From assembly GCA_964581465.1 (NCBI GenBank), contig CAZOOP010000035.1, forward strand, positions 1-43,743: a DNA stretch of 43,743 nucleotides, in the 5' to 3' direction. How positions within the stretch are numbered: the stretch's first letter is position 1; each line of letters opens with the position of its first letter. This document shows positions 1 to 7,804 of this stretch, piece by piece. This stretch comes from WJMB01 sp964581465 (GTDB lineage: Bacteria; RBG-13-66-14). A model generated the notes under the pieces. That model made no database searches. It worked only from the letters and a program-made list of their open reading frames with translations, and was not told where the DNA came from. The position numbers and the translations under genes were made by a program.

Positions 1-27
1 GGCGCGACCGGGACCGGGGGGAATGCG

Positions 28-54
28 AAAAACCGGGGCCGACAGGCCCCGGTT
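28..54 (-). terminator. Intrinsic terminator of the radical SAM gene
   Basis: A 10-bp perfect stem (AACCGGGGCC / GGCCCCGGTT) with a 4-nt loop lies just past the stop of the minus-strand radical SAM gene. On the minus strand it runs into TTTTT. The same hairpin, with nearly the same flank, recurs after yidC at 2441-2467. Confidence 0.75.
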
Positions 55-73
55 TAGTGTTGTTGGTGTATGC

Positions 74-1264
74 TCAACCCTTGAAGAGCAGGCGGGTCTT
101 GAAGTAGGCTCGGGCGGCCCGCTTCATAAACCACAGCTTGAGGCGTCGGCCGGTGTAGGCTGGCGTGGTCTCATCTTTGAAGAAGGCGGCTTCCTTGGGC
201 TGCAGGGTCATCGCCACCTGGATACCCGGCGCGATGCCCGTGGGCACACCTTGCTCCATCCAGATTTCATAGGCCCGCTTGAAGATCGGCGCCATCTTCT
301 CGTACTGGGGCGGATTGACGTGCTGCAGCTTGGTGCCGATGGTGGGCCGGAAGATGCAGATGGTGGTGGCGGCGCCCCACTCGGCGAACTGCTGCACACC
401 GGCGATAGTGTCCTCGGGAGGTTCGAGGCCGGCGATGATCTCACCGTGGATGCGCCCCTTGCCGAAGAGCTTCGAGCAGTACTCGATGGCGTCGAGGTAG
501 CGCTGGCGACCGATGTACTCGGCCTTGCCCGGGCAGATCTCGGGGAAGATTTCGGGGTTGAAGATCTCCAGGCAGAAGGAGAGGTGATCCACGCCGAGCT
601 TCTTCAGCCGGTCGTACCAGGTGAAGTCGGGCACCGGTGGGCACTGCACGCCGATCATCGCGCCGGTTTCCTTCTTGACCGCCACCAGGTAGGGCCAAAG
701 GTGCTCAATGGACTTGCCGTCCTCGTAGCCGGTGTTGAAGTGCAGGAAGGTGCTGCCGAACTCCCGCCGGGCGGCCTTCCAGACCTCGAAGACCTCACGG
801 ACCTTCTTCTCGCCCTCCTCGGTGTCGCCCAGGTTGAGCCCCACGCTGCAGTAGCGGCAGTTGTTGTCCATCTCCCAGAAGCCGCAGAGCCGGCTGGCGT
901 AGATCGCCGGATAGCTGCCCTGCATCACGCCGATCTTGCGCATCGGCACACCCGTCGAGGTTTCTTTTTCGTACCACTCGGGCTGGGGCAGCATATGAGC
1001 GTTGTAGGTCAGCCCGTCCTCGCGCTCATCGTGGATGTAATAGCGGCCGTCGCGCTTGCGCAGCACGTAGGGTGACTGCGGCACGAAGTGCTCGATCAGC
1101 GGAGCGTTGACCCAGACGTTCTCATCGAGGACGAAGTCCAGTCCCGAGCCCAGGCCGCCCCGGGTGCGGATGACGTGGCGGGCGTCCCGCTCGAGTTCGC
1201 AGGAATCGTCCAGGCGCAGACCCTTGCAGAAGAGATCGAGTTTGAGCTGTCCGGAATTGAGCAT
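74..1264 (-). CDS. Radical SAM enzyme with CX8CX2C cluster motif
   Basis: 396 aa, predicted cytoplasmic radical SAM enzyme of unknown reaction. The presumed [4Fe-4S] ligands are C127, C136 and C139 in CGFWEMDNNCRYC. That spacing is CX8CX2C, not the classical CX3CX2C. The rest fits a radical SAM TIM barrel: a glycine- and acid-rich stretch near residue 210, an SFCLEIFNPE strand, and a GEIIAGLEPPEDTIAG segment near 285-300 that resembles the SAM-binding strand of lipoyl/biotin synthase-like enzymes. The ATG at 1264 follows a purine-rich GAGG and a consensus promoter. The gene stands alone, divergent from the exported-protein gene at 1608. The fold is likely; the substrate cannot be told. Confidence 0.85.
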   Translation of the reverse strand: MLNSGQLKLDLFCKGLRLDDSCELERDARHVIRTRGGLGSGLDFVLDENVWVNAPLIEHFVPQSPYVLRKRDGRYYIHDEREDGLTYNAHMLPQPEWYEKETSTGVPMRKIGVMQGSYPAIYASRLCGFWEMDNNCRYCSVGLNLGDTEEGEKKVREVFEVWKAARREFGSTFLHFNTGYEDGKSIEHLWPYLVAVKKETGAMIGVQCPPVPDFTWYDRLKKLGVDHLSFCLEIFNPEIFPEICPGKAEYIGRQRYLDAIEYCSKLFGKGRIHGEIIAGLEPPEDTIAGVQQFAEWGAATTICIFRPTIGTKLQHVNPPQYEKMAPIFKRAYEIWMEQGVPTGIAPGIQVAMTLQPKEAAFFKDETTPAYTGRRLKLWFMKRAARAYFKTRLLFKG

Positions 1265-1323
1265 GGCGGCCTCGGTCGGAGCGCGGCGGCGCCGCGTGAG
1301 GTAATGGGCGATCGACGACGGGC

Positions 1324-1352
1324 ATTTTACCGTCGGATTCCGGGGGTGTCAA
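1324..1352 (-). promoter_or_regulatory. Sigma-70 promoter of the radical SAM gene
   Basis: On the minus strand TTGACA (1352-1347), 17 nt, TAAAAT (1329-1324). This is close to perfect consensus and predicts a leader of about 50 nt before the ATG at 1264. Confidence 0.8.
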
Positions 1353-1431
1353 ATAGCGTACACGGTCACCGTCGGGAACGTGGTTCAAATCGGATGCGGA
1401 CCGGCAACATTGTCTCAATTCGCCTTTCATC

Positions 1432-1460
1432 TTGCCGGAGTGTTAAGTTGCTGCTATATT
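1432..1460 (+). promoter_or_regulatory. Putative promoter for the SWG-tailed protein gene
   Basis: TTGCCG, 17 nt, TATATT, about 145 nt upstream of the ATG at 1608. It is divergent from the radical SAM promoter in the same gap. The -35 is imperfect, so this is a moderate call. Confidence 0.45.
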
Positions 1461-1607
1461 ATATTATGCATTCGTGAACGGAGTAGTCGCGCTGCAAAAA
1501 GCACATGTGGGTCCTGGGGATGACGATCGACGACCGGGGCGCCTGAGACGAGCTATGGGCCGAGACGCGCCAGACAATCCCCCGCTGGGTTGATTGAGGT
1601 GAGAATG

Positions 1608-2327
1608 ATGAAAAAGGCGTTGTTCCTAACGCTAGCGCTGATCGGCGTCGTTTCCGCCGAAGCGATCCGGGTGGCCGTGCTTACGTCGAGCTTCGGCCGG
1701 TACAGCGACTTGGAGCAGATCCTGGAGAGCGATCCGAGAATCCTGGATGTTACGCGCTTCGGTATCTCTTCCACACTGCCGCCGCTCTATCAGTTGCTCA
1801 TCTTCGATTGCGTCATCGCCACCGGAAGCTTCACCGTCTGCGATCCCGTAGCCTACGGCGATCTGCTGGCCGATTATGTCGACGAAGGTGGTGGTGTGCT
1901 GTGTGTGCGCGAGGCCATGCTGGGTTCCTACAGTTACTACGAGAGCGCACCGACCGGTCGCTGGGAGGCCGAGGGCTACTGCCCCTACGAATGTATATCA
2001 TCATTACTAATCAATGAAGACATGGACCTGATTATCGACCAGCCATCCCATTCCATCTTCGACGGAGTTGACGGAGTCGATGACGTTCCCCTGAGAGTGC
2101 GGACCGCCCTGCGCAGCGGAGCCTACGAGTTGGCCCACTTCGTCGATGCCGGCGGCGTGGCCGTCAACGAGGACGAGACCGTTGTCGGCGTCAACTACTC
2201 CGCGGAGAACGATCCCTACTGGACGGGCGACGGCTGGCTGCTGCTGGCCAACGCCGCCTGCTGGCTCTGCGATTACTCGACGGTGAGCGAGACCTCCTGG
2301 GGCCGCATCAAAGCCCTGGGGGATTGA
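1608..2327 (+). CDS. Exported protein, amidotransferase-like fold, SWG C-terminal tail
   Basis: 239 aa. Start chosen at the second of two adjacent ATGs, 6 nt after GAGGTG; 1605 is also possible. Residues 1-16 (MKKALFLTLALIGVVS) form a Sec signal peptide ending near SAEA. The body resembles class-I glutamine-amidotransferase-like or ThuA-like domains: a strand IRVAVLTSS, then YQLLIFDCVIATGS, then a helix/strand LADYVDEGGGVLCV. No catalytic Cys nucleophile elbow is obvious, so this is probably a non-enzymatic or binding version. The last residues SETSWGRIKALGD match the C-terminal tail of two other exported proteins in this window (36518, 37848) and the microprotein at 32891. The job is unknown; export is well supported. 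Confidence 0.8.
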   Translation: MKKALFLTLALIGVVSAEAIRVAVLTSSFGRYSDLEQILESDPRILDVTRFGISSTLPPLYQLLIFDCVIATGSFTVCDPVAYGDLLADYVDEGGGVLCVREAMLGSYSYYESAPTGRWEAEGYCPYECISSLLINEDMDLIIDQPSHSIFDGVDGVDDVPLRVRTALRSGAYELAHFVDAGGVAVNEDETVVGVNYSAENDPYWTGDGWLLLANAACWLCDYSTVSETSWGRIKALGD

Positions 2328-2353
2328 GTCGAGGCGCCGGCGCGCTCGTTGCC

Positions 2354-2381
2354 GAGCCCTTCCCCGGCCGGGGAAGGGCTC
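2354..2381 (+). terminator. Terminator-like palindrome after the SWG-tailed gene
   Basis: A perfect 28-nt palindrome (14-bp arms starting GAGCCCTTCCCC) begins 27 nt after the stop at 2327. There is no U-run on either strand, so it may be a weak or bidirectional terminator. Confidence 0.45.
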
Positions 2382-2440
2382 GTGTGCAAGGAGCGTGACG
2401 GGGCCGGATCCGGGCGCGACCGGGACCGGGGGAATGCGAA

Positions 2441-2467
2441 AGAAACCGGGGCCGACAGGCCCCGGTT
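2441..2467 (-). terminator. Intrinsic terminator of yidC
   Basis: Stem AACCGGGGCC / GGCCCCGGTT with loop GACA, followed on the minus strand by TTCTTTC, 23 nt past the yidC stop. The hairpin and about 25 nt of flank (GCGCGACCGGGACCGGGGG...) duplicate the terminator at 28-54. Confidence 0.7.
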
Positions 2468-2489
2468 CAAATGTGCGAAATGGATGACG

Positions 2490-4589
2490 CTACTTGGTGC
2501 GGATTTTCTTGTAGTGGCTGCGGTCGCGCAGGTTCTTGGGGAGCTTGCGGCCCCAAGTGTCGTCCTCGATGGATGGCACCGGCGTTTCCGGGTCGCCGGC
2601 GACCAGGGCGTAGCGCTCGTCGTCGTCGACGGCCATCGCCAGGGCGGCTCCGCAGCGCGAGCAGTAAACGCCGTCGACGTCGGCGGTTTCGCCGTCGCCC
2701 AGATCTACGCCCTTGAAGACCACCCGGTAGGTCTTGTCCCAGTTGGATTTGTGGCCGCACTTCTCGCAAGCGACTTCGTAATCCTTGGACTTGGCTTTTT
2801 TCTGTTTGACGGGTTTGGGCTGCTCGACACTCTTGGGGCGCAGGCGTTTCTGTTTACCCGGGTCCGTCTGTTCGTCCTTTTCCGGCAGGCCGTGCTTCTT
2901 CTGGTAGGACTTGAGCAGGAAGTGCTGCTGCAGGATGGTCAGCAGGGTGTTGGTCAACCAGTAGAGGACCAGGCCGGCGGGCATCTTGTAGAACAGCACG
3001 CCGAAGATGATCGGCATGAACTTGGTGAAACCTGTCTGCTTACCGCCGCGCTTGGCGGTCATCCGGCCCTGATACCACATCGCACCGATCATCAACAGGG
3101 GCAACAGGTTGAGACTGGGACCGATCAGAGGGATGTCCACGCCCCAACTGAACAGGGCGTCGGGCAGGGTCAGGTCGCTGATCCAGAGGAAGGCGGCCCC
3201 GCGCAGCTCCACGGCGTTGCGCAGCGCGCCGAAAAGGGCGATGAAGACGGGCATTTGCAACAGCAGCGGCAGGCACCCGCCCATCGGTGAGACCTTGTTC
3301 TTCTTGTAGAGGGCCATGATCTCTTCGTTGGCCCGCTGCTGGTCGTTGGCGTAGCGCTCCTTGATGGCCTCGATCTTGGGTTGCAGCATCTGCATGGCTA
3401 TCGAGGAGCGGAAAGCCCGGTTGGTCAGGGGCAGCAGCACCGTCTTGACCACCAGGGTCATCAGGATGATCGCCAGGCCGTAATTGCCCAGGAAGGTGAA
3501 GAACAGGTTGAGCAGCTTGAGCAGGCCGATGGAGATCGGCGAGAGGAAGTTCCAACCGAAATCGGCCACCTCGCCCATCCCCAGCTCATCCAGGGCCGAG
3601 TAGTACTTGGGACCGATGTAACTGACGAAGCGGCGGCGGAAGAGTCCGCCCTCGGAGGTCTGGGCTGTCAGCGTGGTGCGGGCGATCTCGGGCGGGGTGT
3701 CCGAGGCCTCGAGGGCCACCCGGCCGTAGAAGACATCCTCGCCGTCAGGGGCCAGAGCCAGGGTGAAGTGGTTGTCATTGATTGAAACGACGTTCAGCTT
3801 GCCCCACTCCACGGACTCGTCGTCGTTGTCGCCGGGAGATTCCTCGAATTTATCGCCGTCGACCTCGGCGATGGTGGAGAGCAGGCCCCGCACCGTGCGG
3901 GTCCATTCACCCTGGCGGTCCAGGCCGGTGCCCAGCTCGACGATAAGGTTGCGGGCCGTGGAGGGCACGCCCGAGGCCGTCACCTCGAAGAGGCCCACGT
4001 AGGAGTCGCCGCGGAAGGTGTAGCGCTTGCTAATCGTAACCTGACCCACGGTCGCGGTGTAGGTGACGCTGAACTCTTCGTCGCCGGTGACCCGATAGGT
4101 GCCGGCGGGGTGGTCGGCCCGGTAGGTGGTCCAGGCGGGGAAGCCCTCGACGGTGATCATCCCCGGATAGTATTCACCCGGCTGCTTGTTGAAAAGCGTC
4201 AGCACGCCGCCGCCGTATTCCTCGAACTCGTTCAGCGTGATCGACTTGTACGCCCCGCCCAGGTTGGAGAGACGGAAGACGGCCCGCTCGGTTTCCACCA
4301 CGATCAGGGCCTCGTCGTCGGGGACCAGGGCGCCGTAGCCGGCACTCTGGGCGGCGTTGGCCAGGCCGCCGCCCTCGTCGGCGGGGGCTTCTTCGGCGAC
4401 TTCGCCGCCGCCCTCGATCGGTTCGGCGCCGGGCGGTTGTTCGGCTTGCTCCGTGACCGCTTCCCCAGCGGTTTCCGCTTCACCTTCGTCGTCATCGAAG
4501 ATCCAGTTGATGACGAGCATGGCGACGATGGCCACCACGACGGCGATGATCAGACGCAGGGTCATTCCCTTGTCCTGTTGCTCTGCCAC
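2490..4589 (-). CDS. yidC: Membrane protein insertase YidC with C-terminal zinc ribbon
   Basis: 699 aa. YidC inserts inner-membrane proteins alone or with Sec. The N-terminal helix (about residues 9-30) is followed by an acidic Glu/Gly-rich linker and a large periplasmic domain to about residue 340. The conserved core follows: GNYGLAIILMTLVVKTVLLPLT, the cytoplasmic coiled-coil hairpin (MLQPKIEAIKERYANDQQRANEE), MGGCLPLLLQMPVFIALF, and the last helices ending in LVLYWLTNTLLTILQQ. Unusually, a basic linker then leads to a CEKC...CSRC zinc ribbon (C608, C611, C643, C646) and a basic tail, about 120 residues beyond a normal YidC end. The start is GTG with AAGGAG 5 nt upstream. The neighbours usual in other bacteria (rpmH, rnpA, jag, mnmE) are absent. 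Confidence 0.95.
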   Translation of the reverse strand: MAEQQDKGMTLRLIIAVVVAIVAMLVINWIFDDDEGEAETAGEAVTEQAEQPPGAEPIEGGGEVAEEAPADEGGGLANAAQSAGYGALVPDDEALIVVETERAVFRLSNLGGAYKSITLNEFEEYGGGVLTLFNKQPGEYYPGMITVEGFPAWTTYRADHPAGTYRVTGDEEFSVTYTATVGQVTISKRYTFRGDSYVGLFEVTASGVPSTARNLIVELGTGLDRQGEWTRTVRGLLSTIAEVDGDKFEESPGDNDDESVEWGKLNVVSINDNHFTLALAPDGEDVFYGRVALEASDTPPEIARTTLTAQTSEGGLFRRRFVSYIGPKYYSALDELGMGEVADFGWNFLSPISIGLLKLLNLFFTFLGNYGLAIILMTLVVKTVLLPLTNRAFRSSIAMQMLQPKIEAIKERYANDQQRANEEIMALYKKNKVSPMGGCLPLLLQMPVFIALFGALRNAVELRGAAFLWISDLTLPDALFSWGVDIPLIGPSLNLLPLLMIGAMWYQGRMTAKRGGKQTGFTKFMPIIFGVLFYKMPAGLVLYWLTNTLLTILQQHFLLKSYQKKHGLPEKDEQTDPGKQKRLRPKSVEQPKPVKQKKAKSKDYEVACEKCGHKSNWDKTYRVVFKGVDLGDGETADVDGVYCSRCGAALAMAVDDDERYALVAGDPETPVPSIEDDTWGRKLPKNLRDRSHYKKIRTK

Positions 4590-4637
4590 CGAAACTCCTT
4601 ATTGTCGGTAACTTAACCAGCAGTGTAATCGGATGGG

Positions 4638-4666
4638 ATTGTACCGACCCGGTGGCCGGGTGTCAA
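4638..4666 (-). promoter_or_regulatory. Sigma-70 promoter of yidC
   Basis: Minus strand TTGACA (4666-4661), 17 nt, TACAAT (4643-4638). It is near consensus and gives a leader of about 40 nt to the GTG at 4589. Confidence 0.8.
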
Positions 4667-4721
4667 CAGCGACAAGGTCCGACAAGGTCTGGGGACCGGG
4701 CCGGTCGATCGTCCCCGATCA

Positions 4722-4730
4722 TGCTACAAT
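4722..4730 (+). promoter_or_regulatory. Extended -10 promoter stranded upstream of a mobile element
   Basis: TGCTACAAT is a good extended -10 element pointing right, but the next gene in that direction (5521) is nearly 800 bp away. If the 720-bp insertion at 4772-5491 and one 8-bp duplication are removed, this promoter would sit about 60 nt before that gene's GTG. It is divergent from the yidC promoter. Confidence 0.55.
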
Positions 4731-4763
4731 TGGGAGTGCGTTTCCCCGCGACACACCAGGTGT

Positions 4764-4771
4764 TTTCATCA
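4764..4771 (+). repeat. Left 8-bp target site duplication of element copy 1
   Basis: TTTCATCA, repeated exactly at 5492-5499 on the other side of the insertion. Confidence 0.85.
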
Positions 4772-5491
4772 GGGGTTATCATCATCATTCGACATTCTAC
4801 CGACTCCTCAAGTTATACAGTTGTTATTCAATAAGGGATAGTATACCCTGTTAAAATCGGATAATTAACTTAGGGATCATATAGCCTATCCATACTTGAT
4901 TGTGATTGTATATCGATGATAATAAAGATAATATTCCTATGATACCTGTCATAAACGGGCTGTCACAAAGTGTTAACTAACACGGGCCTGATCCTTGGCG
5001 AATCCTGATATCAGAGCACCTGTATTTGCTCTGACAGTTGATCGCGTCTGACTCCTGTATGTCGTAACAACAAGTATTAATGGAATGCTAAATGCTTTTT
5101 TGTACTAAACGCGAAGCATATCCGAACAGTGAAATACTGCCAGGCAAGCCGCTCCCAGTCAGCCTGGTTTGGCCCGAACAGGTTCCATGACGCCAATAAG
5201 CTCGAGCGCATTTGTGCCGCAAATATCATCCCGCCGTGTTGCGGCGATCGGTATCGCCTGGTATTGAATACCACTGGAAGCCGGAGTTTTTTGGTCGGCC
5301 CAGGGGACGGGCGGGCTGGGGATGTATGATATCCGAAAGAAGCCTGTTGCTTGCCTGGGCACTTGTATCAGCTAGCCGCCTTTACGAATTCAAGCCCGGC
5401 TTCAAGCATCTAACAGCTTCATCAGTCAAGACGGCTCGCCAAGGCCGCTCCCCATAGTTACATTCGCTGGTCTGGTTTCTTGTGATACCCC
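4772..5491 (+). mobile_element. MITE-like non-autonomous element, copy 1
   Basis: 720 bp, AT-rich, no credible ORF. The left end is GGGGTTATCATCA and the right end, read inward, is GGGGTATCACAAG. Exact 8-bp direct repeats TTTCATCA flank it. Internally it shares long imperfect blocks with other gaps in this window: a left block (4873-5093, starting GGGATCATATAGCC), a conserved middle block (5151-5194, GCTCCCAGTCAGCCTGG...CATGACGCC) and a right block up to 5491. The size, inverted ends, 8-bp duplication and lack of coding capacity suit a MITE mobilised by a transposase elsewhere, plausibly the IS1595-like family remnant at 24851. The copy separates a promoter from its operon. Confidence 0.8.
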
Positions 5492-5499
5492 TTTCATCA
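5492..5499 (+). repeat. Right 8-bp target site duplication of element copy 1
   Basis: TTTCATCA, identical to 4764-4771. Confidence 0.85.
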
Positions 5500-5520
5500 A
5501 AGGGCTTCCCGGGAGGTAAC

Positions 5521-6144
5521 GTGCCCCGTCCCAGCGTCGTCGTCGTCGGTCCCCTGCAGATGAACTGCTACCTCTGGCCCTGCGGTCCGGGCGAGGCACT
5601 GGTCGTCGATCCCGGCGCCGAGCCTGATCGCATCCTGGCATCCCTGGCGGCCGCCGGTCGTGAGCCCGTCGCCGTCGCCCTGACCCACGGCCACCCCGAC
5701 CACCTGGGCGCCGCCGGCGAGCTGGCCCGCCGTCACGGCCTGCGGGTCTACCTGCAGCCCGACGACGGTCTGTGGGTCGAGATGCTGCGCAGCGACTGGA
5801 TACCTGATTTCGGCCCCGCGCCCAGCTTTTGGCCCGAGTTCACCCCCTACCCGGCTCTGCTCGATTTCTCCGAGCTCAAGCTCCAGGTTCTGCATCTGCC
5901 CGGCCACTCCCCGGGCTCGGTGGTCTTGTACAGCGCGCGCGACGCCTGCGTCTGCTCCGGCGACGTCCTCTTCGCCGGAGGTGTGGGACGCACCGACCTG
6001 CCCGGCGGCGACGAGAGCCAACTCTTCGAGGGCATCCAGCGCCACCTGCTGACTCTTCCCGCGGAGACCGTCGTGCTGCCCGGCCACGGCCCCTCGACCA
6101 CCATCGGCGCGGAGAAGGCCGCCAACCCCTTTCTGGTCACGTGA
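5521..6144 (+). CDS. Metallo-beta-lactamase fold hydrolase (glyoxalase II-like)
   Basis: 207 aa, cytoplasmic. It probably hydrolyses a thioester or similar small substrate at a dinuclear metal site. The motif THGHPDH (H56, H58, D60, H61) is present, then HLPGHSPGS, then CSGDVLF with the bridging Asp, then a final LPGHGPST histidine. This order is typical of GloB-like MBL proteins of about 200-210 aa. The GTG start at 5521 follows GGGAGGTAAC; a longer reading frame upstream runs into the mobile element and is not used. The stop overlaps the GTG of the next gene (GTGA), so the two are translationally coupled. The original promoter is probably at 4722-4730, now displaced by the element. Confidence 0.9.
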   Translation: MPRPSVVVVGPLQMNCYLWPCGPGEALVVDPGAEPDRILASLAAAGREPVAVALTHGHPDHLGAAGELARRHGLRVYLQPDDGLWVEMLRSDWIPDFGPAPSFWPEFTPYPALLDFSELKLQVLHLPGHSPGSVVLYSARDACVCSGDVLFAGGVGRTDLPGGDESQLFEGIQRHLLTLPAETVVLPGHGPSTTIGAEKAANPFLVT

Positions 6145-6986
6145 GGCGCGCGGCTCCATTACTGCTCGTCCTGTTTATCTCCCTGACCGTCGCTTGTCGC
6201 ACTTTGAAGGAACCGCCGGCGGAGGGGGTTGTAAAGGTGCTGCCCTCGGAGGACTTCACCGCCCTGGCGCTGCGACTCTACGGCGATCCCCACCGCGCCG
6301 GCGAGCTGGCAGCGCTGTGCGGCCGCTACGTCGAGGAGGTTCCGCCGGAGGAGCTGACGCCGCCCGATGGTTTTTCGACGGCCCAGCCGCCTCTCTTCGC
6401 CGATCTCGAGGAGCCCCTCGATTACGGTGCGGACTCGGCGCCCGGCCTGGGAGCCCGCCGCCTGCTGGCCCGGGGTGATCACGCCGCCGCCGTCACGCTG
6501 CTCGAGGACGCCCTGGCCGCTGACCCGCTGCGCCCCGACCTGCGTTATCTGCTCGGCCTGACCCGGGCGCGGCGCGGCGAGCTCCGGCGCGCCCTAAGCG
6601 AGTTGCGGGCCGCCTGCTACCTGGCGCCGACGGACCCGCGCCCCCACTTGGCCCGGGCACTGACGGCGGCGGTCCTGGATCGTCCCGACGAGGCCCGCCG
6701 CCACGCCGACGCCGCCCGTTTTCTAGCGCAGACCGTCGACTGGAGGGCCGATTACCTGGCGGCGCTGCTGGACCTGGCCGCCGACGAACCGACCACGGCC
6801 GAGGCGCGCTTCTTCGCCGCCCTGGATTCCGGACCGAGCTACGGTCCCGAACGGCAGCGAATACTCGAGCTCATAGCCCTGCTTCAGCGCGGCTACGAGC
6901 CCTTGGACCCGGCCTGGCTCTCCGGCGCCGCGCCGGGAATGGATTATCGCGGTTCGAGCTTCGAGGAGCCCGGACCCGCTGATTGA
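6141..6986 (+). CDS. TPR lipoprotein with LysM-like N-terminus
   Basis: 281 aa. It starts at GTG inside the GTGA overlap with the hydrolase gene. The N-terminus is a lipoprotein signal with the lipobox LTVAC, so the mature protein should be lipidated. Just after, SEDFTALALRLYGDPHRAGELAALCG resembles a LysM-type domain, which binds peptidoglycan in known families. From about residue 108, helical pairs such as LLARGDHAAAVTLLEDAL and LLGLTRARRGELRRALSEL are TPR repeats. A peptidoglycan-proximal scaffold is a reasonable inference. Pairing with an MBL hydrolase does not reveal a pathway. Confidence 0.8.
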   Translation: MRRAAPLLLVLFISLTVACRTLKEPPAEGVVKVLPSEDFTALALRLYGDPHRAGELAALCGRYVEEVPPEELTPPDGFSTAQPPLFADLEEPLDYGADSAPGLGARRLLARGDHAAAVTLLEDALAADPLRPDLRYLLGLTRARRGELRRALSELRAACYLAPTDPRPHLARALTAAVLDRPDEARRHADAARFLAQTVDWRADYLAALLDLAADEPTTAEARFFAALDSGPSYGPERQRILELIALLQRGYEPLDPAWLSGAAPGMDYRGSSFEEPGPAD

Positions 6987-7017
6987 CCTCCCACGGCGAC
7001 ATATCGGCTCTGCAAGA

Positions 7018-7045
7018 GAACGAGGACCCCGCGGGGTCCTCGTTC
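7018..7045 (-). terminator. Palindromic terminator downstream of tRNA-Leu
   Basis: A perfect palindrome centred on CCCCGCGGGG (arms GAACGAGGACCCCG) lies between the convergent TPR lipoprotein gene and tRNA-Leu. It could end transcripts from either side; T residues are few. Confidence 0.6.
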
Positions 7046-7050
7046 GTCAA

Positions 7051-7137
7051 TGGTGCCGAGAGCCGGACTCGAACCGGCACGGGGGTCAGCCCGGCGGATT
7101 TTAAGTCCGCTGCGTCTACCTGTTCCGCCATCCCGGC
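7051..7137 (-). tRNA. tRNA-Leu (anticodon TAA)
   Basis: 87 nt with encoded CCA. The acceptor stem GCCGGGA pairs with TCTCGGC. The anticodon stem-loop is GCGGA-CTTAAAA-TCCGC with anticodon TAA. A long variable arm, as in class II tRNAs, is followed by the T arm GCCGG-TTCGAGT-CCGGC. A good promoter lies immediately upstream. Confidence 0.97.
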
Positions 7138-7149
7138 GTTGTCGACGGG

Positions 7150-7179
7150 ATTATAACCCCGGCGATGGTGTCGACGCAA
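7150..7179 (-). promoter_or_regulatory. Promoter of tRNA-Leu
   Basis: Minus strand TTGCGT (7179-7174), 18 nt, TATAAT (7155-7150). A perfect -10 lies 12 nt before the mature tRNA 5' end. Confidence 0.75.
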
Positions 7180-7203
7180 CGCCGCCGCGCCGGTGACGGG
7201 CGG

Positions 7204-7755
7204 TCAATCCCACAGGCCGACCTCGAGAAAGATCAAAGTCTCGGCGCCGCAGGAGGGGCAGGTGAAGATGGTGTCCTCCTCCCAGACGCCGTCGAGGCGG
7301 CGAAGCGTTGGGATCACGCGGGTCTCGGGGCGCTCCGAATCGATCACGGTGCCCCGGGGCCAGTTGTCGGCGTCGAGCACGACCGGCGCTTCCCAGGCGT
7401 CGAAGAACGCCCGGTACTCCTCCCAGTAATCCTCCAGCACCTCCCAGACCTGAACCGAACGGCGGATCGGCTGGAAGTCGTAGCCGACGAGTTCGCCGAA
7501 CTCGAAAGAGAGATCGAACCCGACGCTGACAAGCATCCCCCACTTGACGGCGGTGTAGACGGCGTAGCGGGCGAAGGGGTCCTCGATCCCCCGGCCGTGC
7601 CAGAGCTCGTTCTGGACGTAGCCGCAGCGCGGGCACTCGGCCCGGTAGATGCCGCCGCCGATGGCGGGGGCGGCGAGGACCAGGCAGACGAGAATCCACA
7701 GGCGCCCGAGTAATCTCGGGTTGGGTTTCGGATGTGGTCCGCGGTCAGACTGCAT
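7204..7755 (-). CDS. Exported split-zinc-ribbon protein A
   Basis: 183 aa, function unknown. The ATG at 7755 follows GGAGG by 7 nt; the longer upstream frame overlaps protein B and is a shadow. After a basic 25-residue N-terminus, LWILVCLVLAAPAIGGG is a signal peptide. The mature protein opens with AECPRCGY and closes with TCPSCGAETLIFLEVGLWD: two CxxCG knuckles at opposite ends of a roughly 150-residue domain. They would make one zinc ribbon joining the two termini. It shares a GxG[IM] segment after the first knuckle, LVSVGFD, a YWE-rich helix, and a C-terminal G-x-W-D with protein C; protein B shares the knuckles, GRGM and GWWD. It lies 49 bp downstream of B in one operon. Confidence 0.8.
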   Translation of the reverse strand: MQSDRGPHPKPNPRLLGRLWILVCLVLAAPAIGGGIYRAECPRCGYVQNELWHGRGIEDPFARYAVYTAVKWGMLVSVGFDLSFEFGELVGYDFQPIRRSVQVWEVLEDYWEEYRAFFDAWEAPVVLDADNWPRGTVIDSERPETRVIPTLRRLDGVWEEDTIFTCPSCGAETLIFLEVGLWD

Positions 7756-7804
7756 GGCTTTCCTCCATTGCGGGACTGGCAGCGTTCGAGGGCCGCGTGG
7801 TCGG

